Shown here: positions 32,731-39,742 of the stretch, piece after piece
Position numbering within the stretch: position 1 is the first letter of the stretch
Layout of the letters: the number at the start of each line of letters is the position of its first letter
DNA from: Planctomycetaceae bacterium
GTDB lineage: Bacteria; Planctomycetota; Planctomycetia; Planctomycetales; Planctomycetaceae
DNA: 64,000 bases
Reading direction: 5' to 3'
NCBI GenBank assembly: GCA_021732975.1
Contig: JAKFWC010000023.1
Coordinates: forward strand, 372,001-436,000
Position numbers and translations under genes: made by a program
The notes under the pieces: model-generated
Database searches by the model: none
What the model was told of the DNA's origin: nothing
The model's input: only the letters and a program-made list of their open reading frames with translations

Positions 32731-34552
32731 ACGGATACATCTCCACGACTTTGTTCCATTGCTGGACCTGTTGTTGACACGCTTGGCGATTGTCCGGCAG
32801 CGTGAGGGCACGGCCGCGGGCATCAAAAATCACGCCGACGGTGCCGCCGTGGATGGTGGCTTCGTGACGTTTGCCGGGGCCGCTGCCGACATCGAAACCG
32901 CGCGACGGTTCCAGCACGACGGTGGCAGTTTCGCCAACACCGAGCGGCCAGTGCAGGAGTTCGCCGAACTTCGCTTCCCCTTGTGTCTGGATGCCACCTG
33001 TGAATTGATACTTGCAGCACGGTTGGCCCGGTTTGCCGGTCCCTTTGGGGGCGATGCACGTGCCGAGGTAGATGAGGCAATCGCGCTGAAAGACTTCCAT
33101 CGCCGCGCGGGGATGAACTTGCGCGAGGACACCGAGGTGCGGCATCATAAAGATGCTGTCCTTGGCGAGCCGCGTGATCCCTTCCGGCTCGAAGGCGTCA
33201 ATGAGCATCATCGCCGTCTGGACCATTCGCGGGGCATGCGATAACACGCCGCCGGACGCCACGAGCAAATCGAGCCGCATGTTGTCGATCAGCGACGCAT
33301 CGCCGGTCTGCTGCGCGAAGGCATCGCCGACCGTGCGCTGCTTCTGTACGCCCGACAGTCCCACCGCGAACTGCCGGTGCTGCACATAGGCCAGCCGCAG
33401 CGCCTCGCGCGAGACGGCCTGCTCGAACATCAAGGCGTCGAGCGTCTGCGGAATCGTCGTCGGCCGGATCATCTTGTTTTTGACGCGATTCCGCAGTTCG
33501 CGCTCATCGCAATCGAACGGCACCCAGCGCAAAATCTTCGGCAATGTCGCCTCAGCACAAACGTTCGAGATGGAATAGCTCATCCCGAGATTGGCGCTCA
33601 CGGTTCGATTGAAGGCTCCGTCGAAGACGCTGAACACATCGGTTGTCGCGCCGCCGATATCGACACCGACGACGTTGATGTTGTCCTGTTTGGCGATCGT
33701 CTGCAGAATTTCGCCGACCGCACCGGGCGTGGGCATGATCGGCGCATCGGCCCAGGCCATCAGCTTTTCATAGCCGGGAGCGTGCGCCATCACATGCTCA
33801 AGGAACAGGTCGTGAATGGCGTCACGCGCGGGGCCGAGGTTCTCCCGTTCCATCGTCGGCCGCAAATTATCGACGATCGATAATTCGACCTGATTCTTGA
33901 AGACATCCGCGACGAGATGCGCGGCGTCCTTGTTCCCCGCGTAAATCACCGGCATGCGATACTGTCCGCCAAACCGCGGTTGCGGCTTCGCGGGGGCAAT
34001 CAGTTCGGCGATCTGCACCACATGCGAAGTCGTCCCGCCATCGGTGCCGCCGGAGACGAGAATCATGTCGGGGCGCAGGTCGCGAATCCGCTGAATCTGT
34101 TCGTGCGGTTTACGCTTGTCGTTCGACGCCAACACGTCCATCACGATGGCCCCGGCACCGAGAGCCGCGCGTTGGGCACTCGCGCCGGTCATTTCGCGAA
34201 CAACGCCGGCGACCAGCATCTGCAAGCCGCCACCGGCGCTCGATGTCGAAATGTAGATGTCGCAACCATCGCGATCGTTGCTCGGGCGGACCAGCACGCC
34301 GTTCTCATCGACGAGTTTGCGACCGGCGAGTTCGCCGACTTCCGTTGCTGCATTGATGACCCCGATGGTGACATCCGCGGCAGGTTCTTCGACGGTGGTC
34401 GGGGCTTCGCCACGGTAGGTTTGCCGATAACCACCGCCGACCTTTTCGATGAGAATCGCTTTGGTAGTGGTGCTCCCGCAGTCGGTCGCGAGGATCACGT
34501 TGAGCGATTCGGGATCGATTGGCTTCTTCGGCGTCGCAGGAACTCCGGTCAT
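32729..34552 (-). CDS. MutL-type (glutamate mutase L-like) ASKHA-fold ATPase
   Basis: The protein has 607 residues. Phosphate-binding motifs of the actin/Hsp70/sugar-kinase superfamily are clear: 'NVILATDCGSTTTKAILIEK' near the N-terminus and 'VVGVDIGGATTDVFSVFDGA' around residue 315. Further MutL-type patterns are 'DIYISTSSAGGGLQMLVAGV', 'DMILVSGGTDGGTTSHVVQI AELIAPAKPQPRF', 'VIYAGNKDAA' and 'LVASGGVLSHAPRM'. In clostridial clusters such proteins accompany the B12-dependent glutamate mutase and are proposed to reactivate it. No mutase subunit is near this copy, so another client is likely. The start at 34552 overlaps the stop of the upstream small gene (ATGA). The C-terminus ends in a Gln-rich helix. 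The stop is within a long hairpin repeat. Confidence 0.88.
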   Translation of the reverse strand: MTGVPATPKKPIDPESLNVILATDCGSTTTKAILIEKVGGGYRQTYRGEAPTTVEEPAADVTIGVINAATEVGELAGRKLVDENGVLVRPSNDRDGCDIYISTSSAGGGLQMLVAGVVREMTGASAQRAALGAGAIVMDVLASNDKRKPHEQIQRIRDLRPDMILVSGGTDGGTTSHVVQIAELIAPAKPQPRFGGQYRMPVIYAGNKDAAHLVADVFKNQVELSIVDNLRPTMERENLGPARDAIHDLFLEHVMAHAPGYEKLMAWADAPIMPTPGAVGEILQTIAKQDNINVVGVDIGGATTDVFSVFDGAFNRTVSANLGMSYSISNVCAEATLPKILRWVPFDCDERELRNRVKNKMIRPTTIPQTLDALMFEQAVSREALRLAYVQHRQFAVGLSGVQKQRTVGDAFAQQTGDASLIDNMRLDLLVASGGVLSHAPRMVQTAMMLIDAFEPEGITRLAKDSIFMMPHLGVLAQVHPRAAMEVFQRDCLIYLGTCIAPKGTGKPGQPCCKYQFTGGIQTQGEAKFGELLHWPLGVGETATVVLEPSRGFDVGSGPGKRHEATIHGGTVGVIFDARGRALTLPDNRQACQQQVQQWNKVVEMYP

Positions 34553-34890
34553 GAGGGCTTGCCTCCCGTCACCGCTTCGCGGGTTTCGTTGGCAGCCTGC
34601 AACGTCGACACGACGAAATCCATTCCGCCCGGACGTTCGAGCAATTCCGCAAGTACTTTCAATCCCGCCGCATTGGTGACTGCGGCGAACCACGGTTCGA
34701 CAAACCGCAGTGCCTGTCCGCTGAGGCCACCGAGTGGTCGCGACGATTCGAGCATGACCACGGCGGGCAACGTCATGCCTCGCCGGGCCACTTCGGTCGC
34801 AACCCGCTCGACCAGTTCGCGCTCAGCGGGCGTCGGCGAAAAGCTCTCCGCCGATTCCACCGCAAACGCATGTCGCAGCCAGTTCCGCAC
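34549..34890 (-). CDS. Small cluster protein with 'LESSRPLGGLSGQAL' signature, unknown function
   Basis: The protein has 113 residues from a GTG at 34890. The region 'RRGMTLPAVVMLESSRPLGG LSGQALRFVEPWF' resembles a motif I know from short hypothetical proteins of Chloroflexi and Planctomycetes ('LTTPALxFLExSRPLNxxGSQ...FF.P'). The last third 'GLKVLAELLERPGGMDFVV' also fits those. It is helical and soluble. Its stop overlaps the MutL-type ATG (ATGA), so the two are coupled. The start is weakly defined: AAGG lies only 3 bases before the GTG, and upstream minus-strand frames open into the 35-kb repeat without support. Confidence 0.72.
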   Translation of the reverse strand: MRNWLRHAFAVESAESFSPTPAERELVERVATEVARRGMTLPAVVMLESSRPLGGLSGQALRFVEPWFAAVTNAAGLKVLAELLERPGGMDFVVSTLQAANETREAVTGGKPS

Positions 34891-34984
34891 GTGCCTTGGT
34901 CTCGCTCGAAGTGAACCACATCGCCGAACAGATCGACGCCGCAGAATACCATTTGCAGTCGCGGTTGGCGATGAACATCCGCTG

Positions 34985-35112
34985 TTGTGCGCGGGTCTCC
35001 CGACCCCGCACTCTCCGCGACCGCAGGTCTCCTCTATGGATTTACGGTGGTCAAAAATTCGGGAGACCTGCGGTCGACCTCAGTGCGGAAGCGGGAGACT
35101 CGCGCACAACGA
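34985..35112. repeat. ~128-bp element with GCGCGGGTCTCCCGACCCCGC ends, copy 1
   Basis: The left end TTGTGCGCGGGTCTCCCGAC and right end GCGGGAGACTCGCGCACAAC are inverted copies. Inside, CCGCAGGTCTCC and GGAGACCTGCGG form a second inverted pair. A relative with the same ends and the same inner pair is at 54838-54966. It lies 14 bases beyond the tatD stop codon. Confidence 0.85.
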
Positions 35113-35125
35113 GTTATTCTCGCCG

Positions 35126-35920
35126 CTATGCCAACACGCTGTCGGGGACTGGCAATCGAAACACCCGACGGGCGTTGGCAGCGGTGATGCGGGCGAGGTC
35201 GTTCTTATCGCAACCGCGAACTTCGGCAAGGAAGTCGCAGGTATGACGAACGTACGCTGGTTCGTTGCGTTTGCCGCGATGCGGCGCCGGTGCGAGATAC
35301 GGGGCATCGGTCTCGACGAGCAGCCGGTCCGCAGGAACCGTTGCCGCAACCTTGCGAAGGTCGTCGTTCCGCTTGAAGGTGAGCATTCCGGCAACGGAGA
35401 GATGCATCCCGAATTTCAAGCATTCGTCCGCCGTGGCCTGATCGCCGCAGAAACTATGCATCACCCCGTTGAGCGGACCGGCGGCGAAGTGATGACTAAG
35501 CACGGAAACGACATCGGCTTCAGCGTCGCGGCAGTGGACAACGAACGGCAGGTTCAACTGCTTCGCCAACGCAATGTGACGATGGAACATCTCCAACTGC
35601 TGCTCAAACGGGGAATGATCCCAATAGCGATCGAGACCGGTTTCGCCGATGCCGACGACTTTGGCTTGTTGCGCGAGGGCGGCGATTTCCTCGAAATCGG
35701 TCGGCCCCGCGGCTTGCACATAATTGGGCTGAATGCCGACGACAGCAAACACGGCGGCATGCTGCTGGGCGAGTTCCACGGCCCGCCGGCTGGATTCGAG
35801 CGTAATGCCAACGACCAGCATCTGATGGACACCGGCGGCAACGGCTCGCGAAATTGCCTCTTCCCGGTCCGAGGTAAAGGCATCTTCGTTCAGATGGCAG
35901 TGCGTATCGACCCAGTCCAT
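35126..35920 (-). CDS. TatD-family metal-dependent hydrolase
   Basis: The protein has 264 residues. The amidohydrolase-type TIM barrel has all metal ligands in place: HxH in 'WVDTHCHLNEDAF', Glu in 'VVGIGETGLDRYWDHSPFEQ', His in 'LPFVVHCRDAEAD', His in 'GVMHSFCGDQATA', Asp in 'LLVETDAPYLAPAPHRGKRN EP'. TatD proteins act as 3'-5' DNA exonucleases or related phosphodiesterases. I use the ATG at 35920 because AGAGG lies 8 bases upstream; TTG 35947 and GTG 35926 are possible. It is 28 bases downstream of the helical unknown gene, so it may be in the transcript following nuoN. Confidence 0.9.
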   Translation of the reverse strand: MDWVDTHCHLNEDAFTSDREEAISRAVAAGVHQMLVVGITLESSRRAVELAQQHAAVFAVVGIQPNYVQAAGPTDFEEIAALAQQAKVVGIGETGLDRYWDHSPFEQQLEMFHRHIALAKQLNLPFVVHCRDAEADVVSVLSHHFAAGPLNGVMHSFCGDQATADECLKFGMHLSVAGMLTFKRNDDLRKVAATVPADRLLVETDAPYLAPAPHRGKRNEPAYVRHTCDFLAEVRGCDKNDLARITAANARRVFRLPVPDSVLA

Positions 35921-35948
35921 GCTCACGGCCTCTGGGGTGGATACCAAA

Positions 35949-36389
35949 CTACTTCGCTGTGACGATAGTTGCTGACGGGGCGAGCAGTGCGTTCAGCGCA
36001 GTTGAAACCTGCTGTTCTTCTGCCAGGACTTCGCGGAGGATCGACACGGCTTCGGCGTCATCAATGCACGTGTGGACGGCTTCATCCAACTCGGCGACCA
36101 GTGCGTCCTGCGATTGCCGCAGTTTGGGGACGAAGTAATTCCACGAGAGAAAGTGGAGATCGCCGTAATCGGTGGGATAGAGGCCGAAGTCGATGGACCA
36201 GCCGCGACTCGACAACAATTCGACGATCTTCCCGACCGAGTCCCGTTGGCGAGCGGCGAGGCGTGCCATTTCGTTGTCGACCGCCCCGGTCTTAGCCCAG
36301 GGCGAGACTTCTGCCGCGTATTGCAGCAGGCTGTGACCGAGGTCGACGACCAGTTCGTTGAGCTTCGCGTTGTGCGTAATCACGGCCAC
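35949..36389 (-). CDS. Helical protein of unknown function downstream of nuoN
   Basis: The protein has about 146 residues, mostly alpha-helical: 'AKLNELVVDLGHSLLQYAAEVS', 'NEMARLAARQRDSVGKIVELLSS', 'KLRQSQDALVAELDEAVHTC', 'AEAVSILREVLAEEQQVSTA'. This gives a four-helix-bundle look, but the paired EXXH ligands of ferritins are not evident. No signal peptide or membrane segment. The frame extends to 36431, overlapping nuoN; I prefer the GTG at 36389 because a GGGA lies nearby and the overlap disappears. It is 13 bases downstream of the nuoN stop. I recognise no family. Confidence 0.65.
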   Translation of the reverse strand: MAVITHNAKLNELVVDLGHSLLQYAAEVSPWAKTGAVDNEMARLAARQRDSVGKIVELLSSRGWSIDFGLYPTDYGDLHFLSWNYFVPKLRQSQDALVAELDEAVHTCIDDAEAVSILREVLAEEQQVSTALNALLAPSATIVTAK

Positions 36390-36402
36390 CGGAGCATCCC
36401 GC

Positions 36403-38046
36403 TTATTGAAGAAAGAGGACTTCGGCCGCACGTCGCGCGGCGTTGCTGACCAGTTGCACGTGGACGCCGAGCACGATAATGGGCACCGTCACCAGCATGA
36501 CATACAGCCCGGCCGATGACCATGCCGGGAAGGTTACCGTGGTCGCTCCAGCCGGTCGTTCGGTCAGGTACATCGTCTTCAGCACATTCAGGTAATAGAA
36601 CAGGCTGAGAACCGTATTCAATCCCCCGATCGCGAGAATCACCCACATCGACCAGTGGACATAACCGGCATCAAGCAGCGAGGCGAAAATCATCAGCTTG
36701 CCCACAAAGCCGCCGAGCGGTGGCAAACCGACGAGGCTGAACAGGCACAGACCCATCCCGACGCACAGGACGGGAGCTTGATAGCCCAGGCCGCGGTAAT
36801 CCTCGATCTCCTCGCTGAAGATTTCGTTGCGAATGAGCGCGGTGATCGAGAACGCCCCGAGGTTCATGAACAGATAGACGGCGAGATAGTACAACAGTCC
36901 TTCCACAGCATGGGAAGAACGCTCGGCCAGCGATGTGTCGCCACCGATACGGCCGGATTGGAGGACCATCATGGCCGCAATCGCCATCAACATGTAGCCG
37001 GCATGGGCGATCGTGGAATACGCCAGCATGCGCTTCATGTTGGTCTGGCTGTAGGCCGCGAGATTACCAAAGGTGGCCGTAACTGCGGCGATGACGCCAA
37101 CGGCGATGCCCAGTATCAGGTAGAGATCTTGCAGTGAAGCGGTTCCCGCCGACATGATCGCCAGGACCAGCCGAGTCAGCAGCGCAAATGCCGCGGCTTT
37201 CGAGGCGACGCTGAGAAAGCCGCCCACTTCAGCGGGAGCCCCCTGAAAGACATCGGGTGTCCAGAAATGGAATGGGACAATCGAGAGCTTGAAGGCAAAA
37301 CCGACGAAAATCATCACGAGCGCGAGTAACAGCGTCCGGATCGTAGCGGCTCGGACGGGATCGGAAAGGGTTCCGTCCGCGTTGCCGAAGAGAACGGTCA
37401 ATCGCAGACCGATTTCCTGGAAGTCACCCGTTCCCAGCATTCCCGCAAGCAGGCTGATGCCGTACAGCATCACGCCTGCAGCACCGGCTCCGAAGACGAC
37501 GAATTTCAGTGCCGCTTCACTCCCTTGTTTGCGACCCTTCAAGAAGCCCGCCATCGCATAACTGGGAACGCTGGCCATTTCGATGCCGAGGAACACCATC
37601 AGCAGGTTGTTCGCACTGCACATCAGCAGCATGCCGACGACCGCACCGAGCAACAGCGTGTAAAAGTCGGGACCATCTTCCGCATCGGGAATGCCGCTGA
37701 GCACCGTGAGGGCCAGCACGAAGACGAGGAACAACAGCAGAAACAGTCGGACCAGTGCGCCGAATTTATCGAACGTCATTAGTCCGGAGAAATAGACTCC
37801 GAAATACTCATCGGCCGCAGTCGGATCAGTGCTGTTGGCAGAGTAGAAGATGGCCAGTGACAGACCGAATGCCGCCATCGCCCCAGCTAATGCGATCCAG
37901 TGCGGCGGAATCAGTTTGTCGAAACCCAGCAACCGCCCGAGCAGCAACAGCACGATGCCGGCGGTCAACGCCAGTTCCGGCCCGGCGAGCCACAGCGAGC
38001 GCTGGGTCGTCTCTTGGAGCAGTGACGTAAACAAAGCCTGAAACAC
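36403..38046 (-). CDS. nuoN: NADH-quinone oxidoreductase subunit N
   Basis: This is one of the three antiporter-like proton-pumping subunits of the complex I membrane arm. It has 547 residues, about 14 transmembrane helices, starting at a GTG. Signatures: 'LLGAVVGMLLMCSANNLLMV FLGIEMASVPSYAMAGFLKG', 'GFAFKLSIVPFHFWTPDVFQ GAPAEVGGFLSVASKAAAFA' (the conserved Lys helix), 'NMKRMLAYSTIAHAGYMLMA', 'LVGLPPLGGFVGKLMIFASL'. It is slightly longer than the E. coli protein (485) and ends in an extra amphipathic stretch. It is the last nuo gene of this run. Confidence 0.95.
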   Translation of the reverse strand: MFQALFTSLLQETTQRSLWLAGPELALTAGIVLLLLGRLLGFDKLIPPHWIALAGAMAAFGLSLAIFYSANSTDPTAADEYFGVYFSGLMTFDKFGALVRLFLLLFLVFVLALTVLSGIPDAEDGPDFYTLLLGAVVGMLLMCSANNLLMVFLGIEMASVPSYAMAGFLKGRKQGSEAALKFVVFGAGAAGVMLYGISLLAGMLGTGDFQEIGLRLTVLFGNADGTLSDPVRAATIRTLLLALVMIFVGFAFKLSIVPFHFWTPDVFQGAPAEVGGFLSVASKAAAFALLTRLVLAIMSAGTASLQDLYLILGIAVGVIAAVTATFGNLAAYSQTNMKRMLAYSTIAHAGYMLMAIAAMMVLQSGRIGGDTSLAERSSHAVEGLLYYLAVYLFMNLGAFSITALIRNEIFSEEIEDYRGLGYQAPVLCVGMGLCLFSLVGLPPLGGFVGKLMIFASLLDAGYVHWSMWVILAIGGLNTVLSLFYYLNVLKTMYLTERPAGATTVTFPAWSSAGLYVMLVTVPIIVLGVHVQLVSNAARRAAEVLFLQ

Positions 38047-38101
38047 GTTTCACGATCCTTGCGGGCCGACGGCAATGTCCCCCGGTGGTTGACGAAGCCG
38101 G

Positions 38102-39697
38102 TTACGGCACCAAAGTCGTTGCCGTTTCGATGATTTGCGGATGGACGGACGCATCGAGATTGTCGACCAGGGTCTTCACGCTCGGGTCCATGTATTGGAA
38201 CAACAGGTTCGGGAAGACGCCGAGCCCAATCGCAAAAAACAGCAGCACGTAGGCGACGAACTGTTCACGACCGAGCAGAGGCACCAAGGCTTCGCCGTGC
38301 GGTCCCTTATATGCGGGTCCAAAGTAGACCCGTTGGACGGTCCACAGGATGTAGCCTGCAGTCAGAATCACGCCGGACGCGGCGATGATGGCGAGCGTCT
38401 TGTCGAAGCTCCAGCAGCTCAGTACGGAGAAGATTTCGCCAATGAACCCGCACAAGCCAGGCAGACCGAGACCCGCAAAGAAGATTCCCGCGGCGAGCCC
38501 GGTGTAGTGCGGCATCAGGCCGGCAATCCCGCCGAACTTGTTGAGATCGCGGTGATGCACACGGTCGTACAGGATGCCCACTACAAAGAACATGCCGGTC
38601 GACGAGATCCCGTGAGCGATCATCTGGAACATGGCGGCATTCACACCCATCCGCCAGTAGTGCAGATTCGGATCGCCCGCCTTTTCGCCGACCTTCCACA
38701 CAGCCAAGCCGAGCAGCACGTAACCCATGTGGCTGACTGAACTGTAGGCAACGAGCCGTTTGAAGTCTGTTTGCGCGAGCGCGGCGAAGGCTCCGTAGAT
38801 GATGCTGAAGACCCCGAGGGCGACCATGCCGTAAGCACAGTATTGGGCACCCAGCGGACAGATCGGGAACGCAATACGGATGATGCCGTAGCCGCCCATC
38901 TTCAGCAGCACGCCGGCCAGAATCATACTGATGGGGGTCGGCGCTTCGACGTGAGCGTCAGGCAACCAGGTATGGAACGGGAACGATGGCAACTTGATCG
39001 CAAAGCCGATGAAGAGCAGCAGGAACGCCGTGATCTGAAATTCCTTGCTGAACGCAAACCCCTTGCCGAGTCCCTGGCCGACTTCCGCCAGGTGGAGCAG
39101 GTCGAAACTGTTCCCACTGGAGAAATACAGCATCAGCATAGCGATGAGCATCAACACACCGCCCGCCAGTGTGTAGAGGAAGAACTTGATGGCGGCATAT
39201 TCGCGTCGCGGTCCGCCCCACACACCGATGAGGAAGTACATCGGCAGCAGCATCACTTCCCAGAAGACGTAGAACAGGAAGAAGTCGAGCGACAGAAAGA
39301 CTCCCAGCATCCCGGTTTCGAGAATCAGGAAGAGGATCACGTAACCCTTCAGATGCTTTTCAATGCTCCAACTGGCGATCATCGCCAGCAGACTGACGAG
39401 ACCGGTGAGCAAGACCAGTGGCAGGCTGATGCCGTCGACGCCCAGCGAGTAATTTACGTTCCAATTCTCAATCCAGGGGACGGAGAAATAGAACTGCATG
39501 CCGTTGTGAAGTTGTTCCGGAGCCGGCGTGAGGTCGTACTGCATTAATAGCTGCAGTGTCAGGCCAAACGTCAGCGCCGTGCCGAGCAATCCGAAATAAC
39601 GGATCGCATCGGCTGCCTTTCCGTCGAATGCGAGCAGCGGCAAGGCCCACAACGCGGGCAGGAAGACGATCAACGTCAGCAGATATTCCGAACTCAT
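38102..39697 (-). CDS. nuoM: NADH-quinone oxidoreductase subunit M
   Basis: This is an antiporter-like proton-pumping subunit, 531 residues and about 14 transmembrane helices. Conserved pieces: 'LSLDFFLFYVFWEVMLLPMY FLIGVWGG', 'GFAIKLPSFPFHTWLPDAHV EAPTPISMILAGVLLKMGGY GIIRI' (pump Lys and Glu helices), 'AQTDFKRLVAYSSVSHMGYV', 'GLPGLCGFIGEIFSVLSCWS'. The length fits E. coli NuoM (509). The gap to nuoL is 45 bases and to nuoN 55 bases. Confidence 0.96.
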   Translation of the reverse strand: MSSEYLLTLIVFLPALWALPLLAFDGKAADAIRYFGLLGTALTFGLTLQLLMQYDLTPAPEQLHNGMQFYFSVPWIENWNVNYSLGVDGISLPLVLLTGLVSLLAMIASWSIEKHLKGYVILFLILETGMLGVFLSLDFFLFYVFWEVMLLPMYFLIGVWGGPRREYAAIKFFLYTLAGGVLMLIAMLMLYFSSGNSFDLLHLAEVGQGLGKGFAFSKEFQITAFLLLFIGFAIKLPSFPFHTWLPDAHVEAPTPISMILAGVLLKMGGYGIIRIAFPICPLGAQYCAYGMVALGVFSIIYGAFAALAQTDFKRLVAYSSVSHMGYVLLGLAVWKVGEKAGDPNLHYWRMGVNAAMFQMIAHGISSTGMFFVVGILYDRVHHRDLNKFGGIAGLMPHYTGLAAGIFFAGLGLPGLCGFIGEIFSVLSCWSFDKTLAIIAASGVILTAGYILWTVQRVYFGPAYKGPHGEALVPLLGREQFVAYVLLFFAIGLGVFPNLLFQYMDPSVKTLVDNLDASVHPQIIETATTLVP

Positions 39698-39742
39698 AGA
39701 AACTCAACCTTGGGCCAGGCCCCGGGGATTTCGCGAAAAATA

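Noticed and set aside
34823-34978. Possible frameshifted extension (MFIANRDCKWYSAAS...) joined to the small cluster gene
   Set aside because: Codon use is acceptable but the known family motif begins near 'RNWLRHAFAVE', so a start at 34890 fits better. Kept as a caution in the gene entry.
34985-35112. Insertion sequence remnant
   Set aside because: No transposase frame or fragment and no target duplication; the element is a short palindromic repeat with a second copy at 54838.
33917-35962. Plus-strand frame of 681 codons antisense to the MutL-type, small-partner and tatD genes
   Set aside because: It runs across three well-supported minus-strand genes, has no domain or Shine-Dalgarno, and its composition (His/Arg/Gly-rich) is what antisense frames show here.
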